Origin: Polytrichum commune
Lineage: Eukaryota; Streptophyta; Polytrichopsida; Polytrichales; Polytrichaceae
Direction: 5' to 3'
DNA: 64,000 nucleotides
NCBI GenBank assembly: GCA_950295325.1
Contig: OX485806.1
Span: 31,496,001-31,560,000, forward strand
Shown piece after piece: positions 1 to 11,400 of this stretch; position 1 is the stretch's first letter; every line of letters begins with the position of its first letter. Under the pieces are notes generated by a model, which was not told the DNA's origin, did not search any database, and saw only the letters and a list, made by a program, of their open reading frames with translations. The position numbers were made by a program, and so were the translations under genes.

Positions 1-3000
1 CAAGCGTGCGGCTAGAGATATTGAAAACTTGGATAAAGATCACGAAAGGCTATGGAGAAGGGAGGATGAATTGATCCCACAATTCATCCCCATACGCCCT
101 AGGGTGGTAACGGTAGAACCCGCTAAGTATGAGAACCAAATTCCATATGCCATTGTGGACACCGGTCCCCGACCTTTAGCGGTTAGGGAACCGGCACCTC
201 TTTTGGCACTACCGGCCCCTAGAACGGATCCACACTTGGAGGAGGTTGAGAGAAGACTAGGTGCTAGCCAACTAGGATTCCAAGAGGCTATGATAAAACA
301 AATGCAAAGCCTCACGGATCAAATGTCATTAATGATCCGGAGTCAACAACCGGGGCCTCCACCCCCGGTTGAGTCGGGTAGGCATTCTTCCGGATTATGG
401 TGTGTCCAATGTGGCCAACCGGGCCACACGCGTCAATTTTGTAGAAGTGGACAAAACCGTGACCAAAGAGGAAACGGTAACCCACCTCAACAAAATCAAC
501 GAGGTCAAGCGCCACCTCACTATGGAAATGGAAGCAATAGAGGACCACAACCTAGAGGGCAAGGTGGCCAAAATTTAGAGAAGAAGGAATTTCATCCCTT
601 TTGTGGAAGGTGGCACGCTCAAGGACAATGTTGGTCCGAAGGTCAAGAGTTTAATTGTAGCAATTGTGGAGGAAGTCATCCCTCGGATACGTGTCGCCAA
701 CCGGACAAAATAATTAATGTCCCTTACCCGGTGGCTAATCCACAACAACAAGCAAGGGATAATATGCGAGGTGCTAGGCCACAAGGAGTACCGGCCAATG
801 AACTTAGGCCACCTAACTTATACTATGACCATAGTAATGCTAGGCAAACTTTTCATCCACCGGCGGGCTTGCAAACTACAACCGGTTACATTCCAATACA
901 AAATAGACAAGGAGTTCCACCTAATGGTAGTAACGGGAGACAAGCGCCTCCAACGGATCCGGGACCATCTAACTCCCAAGATGTTAGGTTCATGGATGGA
1001 GTGTTGGAGGCCACATGTGATGACATGCTTCCTCTCCCAACGAGAATTGGAGAGGAGCAAAGTCAATGGCCTCCTCACACCAATGCTATTACATATGAGT
1101 TAGTGAAGGGTAAGGGTGTGGTTGAAGAAGCACCTGCACTAGCGGTAACTACTAGGGCTAGGAGAGGGGATGCCCCGTTGGAGGTAGGAATAGGAGAGCA
1201 AGGAAATTACTCTTCGGATGAAGAGATTAATCTCTCCGAGTTGGATAGGGTAGCTAGAAGAGCTACTAAGGATGTGGAGAGGGAAAATATAATTTTACAA
1301 GATAGGGAGAGGACTAATGCGGTACATGACTTGGATAATAGCGATGTGGGTGAATGGGAAGGACCGGGGGTTCCCGTAGACGAATTCGACGTAGTGGGTA
1401 ATTCTAAGGTGGAAAGATCTACCGGGTACGACTTGTGGGCGGACCTTAGTACACTCAAGGCGGATATTACTTTCGGCCAACTATTGGAAATTTCACCCAC
1501 GGCAAGGAAAACATTAAAGGAGGGAATGCCGGTACACAAGAGGATGAGGAAGGTGAAAGCTAAAATAGCCGCTAGGATCCAATCACAAGGTGGAAGAGAC
1601 GTGAAAGCTATAGAAATAGAAGTTGTTATAGTAGATAAGGTGGTTCCTAATGTGCTAGTCGACGGAGGGAGTAGTCTAAATATACTACCGGAGGATACTA
1701 TGAAAAAATTGGGACTTGGACTCACGGGGCCTTCACCTTTGGTCATAAATATGGCAAATCAAAGTTCGACTACGCCTTTGGGGATGATCAAGGATTGTAG
1801 AATGACTACGGGAGGTGAGGAGTACTTGGTCACCTTCCATGTCATTAAAATGCACTCCAACAAGGACACCTTCCCCATTTTGCTAGGTAGGCCTTGGTTG
1901 CGGATGGCGAATGCTATGGTCAATTGGGGTGGACCTAAACCATCCATCACTTATGGTCCGGAGGGTAATAGGGTCATAGTGTCCATTGGTTCATTAGAAG
2001 GATGGATGAAGAAGGAGATGTATTTGCCATTGGAGACGGAAATTGATGACTTAAACGAGAATGAGATTGGCAAGGCATTGGTGGGAGTCGTCCATCCCGA
2101 AGGTCAAAGGGTTGTTATAGATTCGGGCTCGGGAAGTCTAGGTCCTAATTTTTACAATTATGGGGATAATGGGGATTATGCCCAATGGCTAAGGGAGTAC
2201 CCCGAGTCCGAGGTTGATGTAATGGTTACATTTCACCAAGTAGGCTTAGGGAGTGAATTTCCTAGTGTTAGTTTAGGAGAGGGCTCATTGTTGGAGCCAT
2301 GTGAGGTGCTCACCGAGGAAGAGTGGGTTAGCGGTGGGTTAACACCTTGGGTAGATGACGTGGAAGAGGGTGAGGTTAGTTTAATTCATGTAGATGGGAC
2401 TCAAGAGGAGGATGTGATTATTGAGTCATCGAAATTGGAGGAGCCTTTACATTTCAAGACCACGTCTACGGGGATAGTTGTAGGTCAAGATGTGAAAGAT
2501 TACCCCAATGTGCCTTCCGATTGGTATCGGAACAAAGAGGAACAAGCACATGTGTCGGAAGCGGATTGGCGGTACGTGGATGTGAAATTAAAGAATGGAA
2601 AAACCCGACAAATGAAGATGGGCTCCAAATTGGGGGAGAAAGAGGTTAGGGAGTATAGCAATTTGGTGGATGAGTTTAGTGATACTTTTGCATGGTCCTA
2701 CGATGAGCTTAAGGGAATTCCTAGGGAAATGGTAGAGCACCGGATTCCTTTAATTCCGGGGGCGAGGCCAATTAGACAAAAGGAGAGGAGGATGAATCCT
2801 CAATTGCAATTGTTGGTGAAAGCGGAATTGGAAAGGTTATTGAAGGCCGGGTTTATCAAGCCGGTGGAAATCACGGATTGGGTTTCTCCTATGGTCTTAG
2901 TAAAGAAAAAAAATGGGAAATTAAGGGTTTGTGTCGACTATAGGAAATTGAATTCGTGCACACAAAAGGATCACTTCCCCTTACCTTTTATCACCTTGTT

Positions 3001-5408
3001 GCTTGAGGAGGTTGGAGGTCATTCGCGATATACCTTTATGGATGGGTATGCGGGTTATAATCAAATTTCCATAGCCCTCCAAGATATCCATAAAACGGCT
3101 TTTACTACACCTTGGGGTACTTTTGTGTGGGTAGTGATGCCATTTGGGTTATGTAATGCCCCGGCTACTTTCCAACGATTAGTAATGTATATCTTCACCG
3201 ACTTGTTGTTCAAATCCATGACCGTCTTTGTGGACGATTTTAGCACACAAAGTAATGTGGATGATCACCTACATTGTGTTAGGGAGGCATTGGTTAGGTG
3301 TAGGAAGATGAAGTTAGCATTGAACCCGGATAAGACATTTTTGGGAGTGAATAAGGGAGTGTTGTTGGGTTATGTTGTTAGTGAGAAAGGTAGAAAACCC
3401 GATCCGGATAAGATTGCGGCCATAAGCGACTTGGCAACTCCAACCAATTCCAAGGGGATCTCTAAGTTGTTAGGACATGTGGGATGGTACCGGGAACTTA
3501 TTCCTAATTTTTCAAAGATAGCGGTGCCCATTACCCATTTGCTCAAAAAGGATGTCAAATTCGAGTGGACGGATGCTTGTCAAAAAGCCTTTGAGGAATT
3601 GCGGGATAGGTTGAGCACCTATCCGGTGTTGATACCACCCAATTGGGGTAAACCTTTTCACGTCTATTGTGATGCTAGTAATGTGGCAATAGGGAGTGCG
3701 CTTTGTCAAGCAACGGGAGAAAAAGAGAAGGATCAACCCATAGCTTATGCGAGTAAGCAATTGACCCCCGCCGAAAGAAACTACTCTACAACGGAGAGGG
3801 AGTGCCTAGCCATGGTGTTTTCCGTTAAAAAGTTTAGGCATTACCTCATGTGCAACCCGGTTGTATTTTTTGTTGACCACATGGCTATCAAGTATCTAAT
3901 TAACAAGGCGGAGTTAAGTGGTAGGTTAGCTAGGTGGGTTTTGTTATTAGAAGAATTCGACTACACGGTGGAATATAAACCGGGTCGTATGCATTTACAA
4001 GCGGACCACTTGTCTAGGTTGTCGGAGGAGATAGGAAAAAATCCGGTAAATGATATGTTAGTAGATGATAGCCTCTTTGTGGTCACTTCTACACCGGAGT
4101 GGTATGCGGGCATAGTGGAATTTCTAACAACCCACAAGTTGCCCAAAGAGTGGACAAAAGAAGAGAGAAGGAAGGTGAGGGTAAATAGTAGGCAATTTGT
4201 TGTAGTGGGCCATAGGTTGTTTAGAAGGGGGTCCGATGGTATTTTACGACGATGCGTGTCAAAAACGGAGGTTGAAGCGATTTTAATCGCTTGCCACGAT
4301 AGCGCTTGCGGCGGTCACTTCTCGGGTCAACTCACCGGGCAAAAAATACTTAGAGCGGGCTACTTTTGGCCTACACTATTTAAGGACGCCCATGACTATG
4401 TAAGGAAATGCGACGCTTGCCAACGGTATGCCCGAGACGACCTTAGAATGGAGATGCCTTTACATGTATCATTACCCTTAATTCCTTTCGAAAAATGGGG
4501 CATCGACTATGTGGGTGAGGTCCATCCCCAATCTTCAAAAGGAATGAAATATATTGTGGTGGCAACCGAGTACCTCACCAAGTGGGCGGAAGCCAAAGCG
4601 GTGAAGACCGACACGGCGGAACACGCGGCAACATTTATGTACGAAAACATAATTTCGCGGTTCGGGGTGCCGAAGATCCTAGTAAGCGATAGGGGTACTC
4701 ACTTTTTGAATGACTTGATTCGAGAGATGACAGAGAAATTTAAAATTGATCACCGGAAGACTACTCCCTACCACCCACAAACCAATGGACAAACGGAAAG
4801 GGTTAACGGAATTTTGGTGAGTATACTACGCAAGACGGTTATAGACTCGAAGCGGGATTGGGATACGAAACTAACGGCGGCACTTTGGGCATACCGTACA
4901 ACCTATAAGGTAACTACGCGTGCTACACCATTTTCCTTAGTCTATGGTCTTGAAGCGACACTACCAATCGAATATGAAGTCGAGTCACTTAGGGTGGCCG
5001 TGAGTACGAGACTTACCGAAAGTCAATCCTTACGAAATCGACTAACCGATTTGGAAGCACTTGACGAAGGGAGGAGAATGGCGGCTCAACATATTGAGGC
5101 AATCCAAAGAAGGAGAAAGATTACTTTCGACAAACGACATAAGAGAAGGGCCCTAACACCGGGAATGATGGTCATGATTCAAGACGCACGAAAGCTTGAA
5201 TTTCCGGCGAAATTCAATGCGGTATGGTTAGGACCTTACCTTGTCTATGAGGTCTTTCCTAATAATTCAATTCAATTGGAAACGTTGAATGGTGAGCTCT
5301 TTCCTACCCGTACATCGGGAAGTAGATGTAAGGAGTACCGAGCTTGACTAGGCAACTTACCCTTGGAGCAAGAGATGTTTGGATTCATCCCCCGATGGTC
5401 GCCAATTA
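1..5408 (+). mobile_element. 3' part of upstream Ty3/Gypsy copy (tandem unit 1)
   Basis: This is the internal region of a Ty3/Gypsy element whose 5' end lies before the window. It matches 9323-14730 at a constant offset of 9322 bases. By eye I found only two substitutions: an AAG to AGG codon (3311 region versus 12633 region) and a silent C/T (about 3739 versus 13061). It runs directly into an LTR that also serves as the 5' LTR of the next unit, so the two form a tandem array (internal-LTR-internal-LTR). Such arrays arise by unequal recombination between LTRs or between sister elements. Confidence 0.93.
2..5347 (+). CDS. Gag-Pol polyprotein, 5'-truncated by the window edge
   Basis: The reading frame is open from base 2 and corresponds to residues from about 299 onward of the full-length polyprotein in the next unit. 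It retains the end of Gag, a CCHC zinc knuckle (C-x2-C-x4-H-x4-C near 399-440), a second Cys-rich stretch, the aspartic protease (LVDGG), reverse transcriptase with FVDD at its active site, RNase H, an HHCC zinc-binding integrase N-terminus and the DDE integrase core. No stop or frameshift is seen. It differs from the downstream copy by one residue (K versus R) in the reverse transcriptase. The missing first 300 residues are only outside the window, not deleted. Confidence 0.95.
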   Translation, partial: KRAARDIENLDKDHERLWRREDELIPQFIPIRPRVVTVEPAKYENQIPYAIVDTGPRPLAVREPAPLLALPAPRTDPHLEEVERRLGASQLGFQEAMIKQMQSLTDQMSLMIRSQQPGPPPPVESGRHSSGLWCVQCGQPGHTRQFCRSGQNRDQRGNGNPPQQNQRGQAPPHYGNGSNRGPQPRGQGGQNLEKKEFHPFCGRWHAQGQCWSEGQEFNCSNCGGSHPSDTCRQPDKIINVPYPVANPQQQARDNMRGARPQGVPANELRPPNLYYDHSNARQTFHPPAGLQTTTGYIPIQNRQGVPPNGSNGRQAPPTDPGPSNSQDVRFMDGVLEATCDDMLPLPTRIGEEQSQWPPHTNAITYELVKGKGVVEEAPALAVTTRARRGDAPLEVGIGEQGNYSSDEEINLSELDRVARRATKDVERENIILQDRERTNAVHDLDNSDVGEWEGPGVPVDEFDVVGNSKVERSTGYDLWADLSTLKADITFGQLLEISPTARKTLKEGMPVHKRMRKVKAKIAARIQSQGGRDVKAIEIEVVIVDKVVPNVLVDGGSSLNILPEDTMKKLGLGLTGPSPLVINMANQSSTTPLGMIKDCRMTTGGEEYLVTFHVIKMHSNKDTFPILLGRPWLRMANAMVNWGGPKPSITYGPEGNRVIVSIGSLEGWMKKEMYLPLETEIDDLNENEIGKALVGVVHPEGQRVVIDSGSGSLGPNFYNYGDNGDYAQWLREYPESEVDVMVTFHQVGLGSEFPSVSLGEGSLLEPCEVLTEEEWVSGGLTPWVDDVEEGEVSLIHVDGTQEEDVIIESSKLEEPLHFKTTSTGIVVGQDVKDYPNVPSDWYRNKEEQAHVSEADWRYVDVKLKNGKTRQMKMGSKLGEKEVREYSNLVDEFSDTFAWSYDELKGIPREMVEHRIPLIPGARPIRQKERRMNPQLQLLVKAELERLLKAGFIKPVEITDWVSPMVLVKKKNGKLRVCVDYRKLNSCTQKDHFPLPFITLLLEEVGGHSRYTFMDGYAGYNQISIALQDIHKTAFTTPWGTFVWVVMPFGLCNAPATFQRLVMYIFTDLLFKSMTVFVDDFSTQSNVDDHLHCVREALVRCRKMKLALNPDKTFLGVNKGVLLGYVVSEKGRKPDPDKIAAISDLATPTNSKGISKLLGHVGWYRELIPNFSKIAVPITHLLKKDVKFEWTDACQKAFEELRDRLSTYPVLIPPNWGKPFHVYCDASNVAIGSALCQATGEKEKDQPIAYASKQLTPAERNYSTTERECLAMVFSVKKFRHYLMCNPVVFFVDHMAIKYLINKAELSGRLARWVLLLEEFDYTVEYKPGRMHLQADHLSRLSEEIGKNPVNDMLVDDSLFVVTSTPEWYAGIVEFLTTHKLPKEWTKEERRKVRVNSRQFVVVGHRLFRRGSDGILRRCVSKTEVEAILIACHDSACGGHFSGQLTGQKILRAGYFWPTLFKDAHDYVRKCDACQRYARDDLRMEMPLHVSLPLIPFEKWGIDYVGEVHPQSSKGMKYIVVATEYLTKWAEAKAVKTDTAEHAATFMYENIISRFGVPKILVSDRGTHFLNDLIREMTEKFKIDHRKTTPYHPQTNGQTERVNGILVSILRKTVIDSKRDWDTKLTAALWAYRTTYKVTTRATPFSLVYGLEATLPIEYEVESLRVAVSTRLTESQSLRNRLTDLEALDEGRRMAAQHIEAIQRRRKITFDKRHKRRALTPGMMVMIQDARKLEFPAKFNAVWLGPYLVYEVFPNNSIQLETLNGELFPTRTSGSRCKEYRA

Positions 5409-7463
5409 TGTGAGCCCAAAAGGGTGCCCACATTTAGTCTTAGACCCTTGAAACGTTAGTTGATGCACTTTGAAGTAGCATGTTACTTCACAAAAATATA
5501 AAAAGAGTGAAATGTTAGTCTTAGAAGTACCATGTTGTAAGAGGCTAGGATGTGAGTTGTTATTGTGTTTTTACCTTCGGAAGGATTTGAATGAATGAGG
5601 ATAGGTAAGGAGAACTTGGATTGAGTAGTTAGTGAGTAGGCTAGTACAAATGGATGGAGACAACCAAAGTGACTCAAGAGGCAAGTGCATTCGAATTGGG
5701 ATGAATGGAGGATCACATGGAGCGCACAAGTGGACCACCTCATCATGGCCACTTAATGGGGAAGGCCCAAGGAAGAATGCAAGGTGGAGGATAAGCAAAT
5801 TCTCAAAGCACCAATCAAATCACGAGTTAAGCATCGTGGTTTGAATTAAGTGGTGAGCGACGATTTGGGAAAGTAAGGGGAGAAAGTTATGGCGGCGGAA
5901 AGCGAAGGAGGCTAAGTTTGGGTTGAAGCATCCCAAGTTTGGTAAAGTGTGGTAGATAGAAAGCCAAGGCTAGTTAAATGTTCGAATTAGGATCCTTGTT
6001 GATCATTTGAGGGAGGAAGGCTTAGAAGATAGGATTGGCGCCTACTAAGTAGGAGGAAATCTCAAGGGCTTATCGTGAGCCTTGAGGGTGCTCACCCCCT
6101 CAAGCTTACTATATAATCCCTCATTCTTCCCTCACTCATCCTCTCTTTCCTTTGTGCTCCAAGGCACCCCACGAGTTATAAGTGTGGGTGTGGGAAGCCA
6201 TATTGGAGCACATGTGTGTGCTTAGTTTTTAGTTTGAGAGCCAAGGCTTGTTAGCCTTGAAGAGGGCTTGACCTCTTGGTAGAATTAGTGTTGACGTGAA
6301 GGATTTTAAAGTTAATTCATGATTCCAATTTGTGGTACTTAAAGTTCATGTTTTGAATACACGTGGTTGCAAGTTCCATGTTTAAGAGTTGAGCACTTGA
6401 TGTTGTGATGAGTGCAAAAATATACTTGTGTGGATTAGTTAGTCTTAGTGAAGTTAGGAAATTCTCTCTCCCCCTCTCCTCTCTAGGATTTTAGGATTTT
6501 AGGATTAGAGAAGAATTGTGTGATTAGAAAGGGGTTGTTAGTAGAATTAGGGAAATTAGGTAGGAAGATTAGTTAAGGGCTTGAATAATTAGTGAGGTAG
6601 TTGGGGATTACAACTACAAAGTTGTGGGTTCATGAAGGACCTGGGTTTATGAAGGACCTGGGTTTGTTTAGTTAGAAGCTAAGGAGCTGGGTTCATGAAG
6701 GAGCTGGGTTTATGAAGGAGCTAGGTTTATGTAATTAGAAAGTAAAGAGATGGGTTCATGAAGGAGCTTAGTAGATAGCCTACCTAATTAGCTCATAGAC
6801 AAGTAGTTAGTTACATTATGCTAGTTAGTGTTATGTGTGGCTTTCACAAGTAAATGTATTTGAGATTGACTATAGAGAATAGTGTTTTTTTAACACTTGC
6901 ATCCTCTCTTTAAAAATAAACCACGTGCACAAATTAATGGAGAATGTGGAGCACTCTCGCGATGGCAAGACAAAGGAAGCAAAGACCAAAGGTGCGAGGG
7001 AGAGATTGACATAAGTCACATAAGTATTTCTTAATACTTAAAGGCTTATGTACGGTATGGAGACACCAAGTGAGACCTCTTATAGTAGCGATACGGAATA
7101 CACAAGTGATAGTTCAAGTGGTAGTATAGAGTCAACGGCACGGACTCCATTTAGGAGAGGGATATCCTTAAGGGCTTGTGTAGCTAAAGCAGCCGGATGG
7201 ACGTTAGAAGCAAACAAAGACAAAATAGCACCCGAGCATAAGGAGGTTAAAATAACATAGTTAACTTGTGCATTCTCCACATACGTATTGAAATCGTACA
7301 TTGAGTTGTTAAAAGTGAAATTCCAGTTAAATCCAAGACCACTTGAAGGGTGAACCTTGCACTATGGACTCATCCAAGTCCAAATCCAATACCGCGGAGG
7401 AATGTGAGCCCAAACCCACTACTCGGACTACGGACGCTTAAGGGTGGGGGGTTTGGCCTCACA
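5409..7463 (+). repeat. Long terminal repeat shared by two tandem retrotransposon units
   Basis: The 2055-bp LTR starts TGTGAG and ends CTCACA, a perfect 6-bp terminal inverted repeat with TG...CA ends. It is repeated at 14731-16785 at the constant 9322-base offset and looks identical by eye. The 3' boundary is firm because the sequence after CTCACA differs between the two copies. The 5' boundary rests only on the TG/CA rule; no clear purine-rich polypurine tract precedes it. Inside are a TATA box (6110), short direct repeats built on GGGTTCATGAAGGA-like units (6627-6770) and a 70-codon ORF (7048-7260) that I do not consider a supported gene. Confidence 0.88.
6110..6116 (+). promoter_or_regulatory. 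LTR TATA box
   Basis: The sequence CTATATAATC sits within a pyrimidine-rich stretch, followed by CCCTCATTCTTCCC, a reasonable RNA polymerase II start region. The same site is at 15432-15438 in the second LTR. It would drive the genomic RNA of the downstream unit. Confidence 0.55.
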
Positions 7464-8429
7464 TAATTGGTGCGTCCGCCGGGAGCGAAGCGGAAGGTAG
7501 TTACAAGACTTGGAGGCGACTAGGAGACTTGGAGGCGACTAGGAGACTTGGAGGCGACTAGGAGACTTGGAGGCGACTAGGAGACTTGGAGGCAACTAGG
7601 AAAAATTGGAGACACAAACTTGAGAGAAGGGAAGGAGCACCCGAAACTCGGTAAGTATTCTCTCTTTGGGTTACATTTGAATTCATTGTATTTCAACTAT
7701 TCCTTGGAATGAATTGCATTGTCAATTACGCAAATTCATTTTTGAGGAAGGAGCGCGGCGAAGGTACGTCCTCAACCTTTTTGGGGATTTGCTAAGAACT
7801 TAAAAGGAACCTATAACCGAGTAGCTCATTAAAACATTAGAGGGTAAATTCACCTTAGGACATTGAACTTTGACACTCACCTCGGGGTGAGTCTCAAAGT
7901 TTTGGGAGTTGTCATTTCATGCTCTAGATTGAATTAATATTTCGCAAAGTTTATGGTGTTGTTACATTGAGTCACGATTGAGGGGAGTGCTAACTCACAG
8001 GGGGATGCGATTGCTCAAGGTATGTTTATTTCTTCAAAGTGAACTCATTAACTAATTAAGGAATGCCTTTTGTACTCGTGATTGTTGTTATCCGTTGTAG
8101 AGGGTAATTCCCGAATTGTGGATGGTGTGAGAAGTTGAAGGGTGAAGCCTCGACTTTTAACATAATCTACTCGGAAGGTCACCCCCTCACAATCGGTATT
8201 GTGGTGAGTGTTAATTTGCGGGAAGGTGCGGAGGTGATGCTCCGACTTAACCAAAAAATTAACATGAACATGCCTATCCCCTATTGGGATTCTTTCACCT
8301 AAGTGGGCTTGCAGGTTCTTTTCCTCACCTCCTAAAAAAATTATAACCACACCAAGACAAGTGAAAATATTAAGAGGGGAATTGCTAGGATTATGTGTGG
8401 TCAAGTGAGGGTCGATCGATTCTTATGGA
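7464..8429 (+). other. Retrotransposon leader with primer-binding-site candidate
   Basis: This is the untranslated leader between the LTR and the gag start. Four bases after the LTR comes TGGTGCGTCCGCCGGGAG (7468-7485), in the position of a tRNA primer-binding site and beginning with the expected TGG. It resembles, but does not match perfectly, the tRNA-Asp-type site of many plant Ty3 elements, so the primer tRNA is not assigned. A 19-bp minisatellite lies at 7507-7601. The rest shows no gene. Confidence 0.6.
7507..7601 (+). repeat. 19-bp tandem repeat in the retrotransposon leader
   Basis: Five head-to-tail copies of GACTTGGAGGCGACTAGGA are present; the last carries a G-to-A change (GGCAAC). 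They lie between the primer-binding-site candidate and gag. Confidence 0.9.
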
Positions 8430-11400
8430 ATGCAAGGTAGGACTCGCTCACAAAAACCAAGTTTGATAGTAGGACTAGAGAAATCTACTCGAAAGAGGCG
8501 GTCCTCTAAAATCAGTGATAGATTAGAACAAGATAATGTTAGAATAGAGAGTTGTTTGAACGTCGAACCTAGGACTAGGTCAATTCTAGACACCTTAGAA
8601 CTTGGAGCTCAACTTGAAGAGGAGATCACTCCCTCCAAATTGAGTGGTGAAACTTCTTCGGAAAATTACACACTTAGAGAAGAATTCCCGGTAGAAGTTG
8701 ATAGGGGATTGTTGAATAGTTCACCGGTCACCATGGCCGAGGAACGGGGGATGGATCCACCACCCATACCCCCAATTCCGCCCATACCTCCTATACCTCC
8801 AATAGACCCATTGGTTAGGCCAAGAGGCCTACCAATTGTGGTTCCACAAAATTTAGCGGCGATGGATATGCCATCTCATCTCCCTAAATTTTATGGGACC
8901 AAGGATGAGGACCCCTCTCGGCACATGGAACGGTATATCGAACGGTTGGCTAGCTTCCTCATAACCGACCCGGGTTATTGGTTAGTGTGGTTTCCTACCA
9001 CTCTAGAGGGGGAAGCCTATGAATGGTATCGGGATCATGCCGAGGGACATTTTAGGGGATGGGAACAATTACAAAGGGAGTTTCTTAACGAATTTAGGCC
9101 GGAAGTGGGTCAAAGTACCGCATTAAGGGCATTGTCGTCATTGAAGCAAGGAAGGGAGGAAGAAATTTCGGCTTACATTAGGAGGTTTGATTTAGTGTGC
9201 ACTAGATTTGTGGGTACCATGCTCAACGACGACACGCTAAAGCAATTTTTCATTCAAGGGTTTTTTAAGTCCGGAACTATTAGGGGTGTTCTAGAAAGGA
9301 ATCCCTTGACCTTGGCGGATGCCAAGCGTGCGGCTAGAGATATTGAAAACTTGGATAAAGATCACGAAAGGCTATGGAGAAGGGAGGATGAATTGATCCC
9401 ACAATTCATCCCCATACGCCCTAGGGTGGTAACGGTAGAACCCGCTAAGTATGAGAACCAAATTCCATATGCCATTGTGGACACCGGTCCCCGACCTTTA
9501 GCGGTTAGGGAACCGGCACCTCTTTTGGCACTACCGGCCCCTAGAACGGATCCACACTTGGAGGAGGTTGAGAGAAGACTAGGTGCTAGCCAACTAGGAT
9601 TCCAAGAGGCTATGATAAAACAAATGCAAAGCCTCACGGATCAAATGTCATTAATGATCCGGAGTCAACAACCGGGGCCTCCACCCCCGGTTGAGTCGGG
9701 TAGGCATTCTTCCGGATTATGGTGTGTCCAATGTGGCCAACCGGGCCACACGCGTCAATTTTGTAGAAGTGGACAAAACCGTGACCAAAGAGGAAACGGT
9801 AACCCACCTCAACAAAATCAACGAGGTCAAGCGCCACCTCACTATGGAAATGGAAGCAATAGAGGACCACAACCTAGAGGGCAAGGTGGCCAAAATTTAG
9901 AGAAGAAGGAATTTCATCCCTTTTGTGGAAGGTGGCACGCTCAAGGACAATGTTGGTCCGAAGGTCAAGAGTTTAATTGTAGCAATTGTGGAGGAAGTCA
10001 TCCCTCGGATACGTGTCGCCAACCGGACAAAATAATTAATGTCCCTTACCCGGTGGCTAATCCACAACAACAAGCAAGGGATAATATGCGAGGTGCTAGG
10101 CCACAAGGAGTACCGGCCAATGAACTTAGGCCACCTAACTTATACTATGACCATAGTAATGCTAGGCAAACTTTTCATCCACCGGCGGGCTTGCAAACTA
10201 CAACCGGTTACATTCCAATACAAAATAGACAAGGAGTTCCACCTAATGGTAGTAACGGGAGACAAGCGCCTCCAACGGATCCGGGACCATCTAACTCCCA
10301 AGATGTTAGGTTCATGGATGGAGTGTTGGAGGCCACATGTGATGACATGCTTCCTCTCCCAACGAGAATTGGAGAGGAGCAAAGTCAATGGCCTCCTCAC
10401 ACCAATGCTATTACATATGAGTTAGTGAAGGGTAAGGGTGTGGTTGAAGAAGCACCTGCACTAGCGGTAACTACTAGGGCTAGGAGAGGGGATGCCCCGT
10501 TGGAGGTAGGAATAGGAGAGCAAGGAAATTACTCTTCGGATGAAGAGATTAATCTCTCCGAGTTGGATAGGGTAGCTAGAAGAGCTACTAAGGATGTGGA
10601 GAGGGAAAATATAATTTTACAAGATAGGGAGAGGACTAATGCGGTACATGACTTGGATAATAGCGATGTGGGTGAATGGGAAGGACCGGGGGTTCCCGTA
10701 GACGAATTCGACGTAGTGGGTAATTCTAAGGTGGAAAGATCTACCGGGTACGACTTGTGGGCGGACCTTAGTACACTCAAGGCGGATATTACTTTCGGCC
10801 AACTATTGGAAATTTCACCCACGGCAAGGAAAACATTAAAGGAGGGAATGCCGGTACACAAGAGGATGAGGAAGGTGAAAGCTAAAATAGCCGCTAGGAT
10901 CCAATCACAAGGTGGAAGAGACGTGAAAGCTATAGAAATAGAAGTTGTTATAGTAGATAAGGTGGTTCCTAATGTGCTAGTCGACGGAGGGAGTAGTCTA
11001 AATATACTACCGGAGGATACTATGAAAAAATTGGGACTTGGACTCACGGGGCCTTCACCTTTGGTCATAAATATGGCAAATCAAAGTTCGACTACGCCTT
11101 TGGGGATGATCAAGGATTGTAGAATGACTACGGGAGGTGAGGAGTACTTGGTCACCTTCCATGTCATTAAAATGCACTCCAACAAGGACACCTTCCCCAT
11201 TTTGCTAGGTAGGCCTTGGTTGCGGATGGCGAATGCTATGGTCAATTGGGGTGGACCTAAACCATCCATCACTTATGGTCCGGAGGGTAATAGGGTCATA
11301 GTGTCCATTGGTTCATTAGAAGGATGGATGAAGAAGGAGATGTATTTGCCATTGGAGACGGAAATTGATGACTTAAACGAGAATGAGATTGGCAAGGCAT

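Noticed and set aside
40-5752. Minus-strand and alternate-frame ORFs inside the retrotransposon (also repeated at the 9322-base offset)
   Set aside because: Shadows of the intact gag-pol frame; identical in both units only because the DNA is duplicated.
7048-7260. 70-codon Ser/Thr-rich ORF in the LTR (also 16370-16582)
   Set aside because: Short, no recognised domain, and conserved only because the LTRs are identical. It cannot be distinguished from chance.
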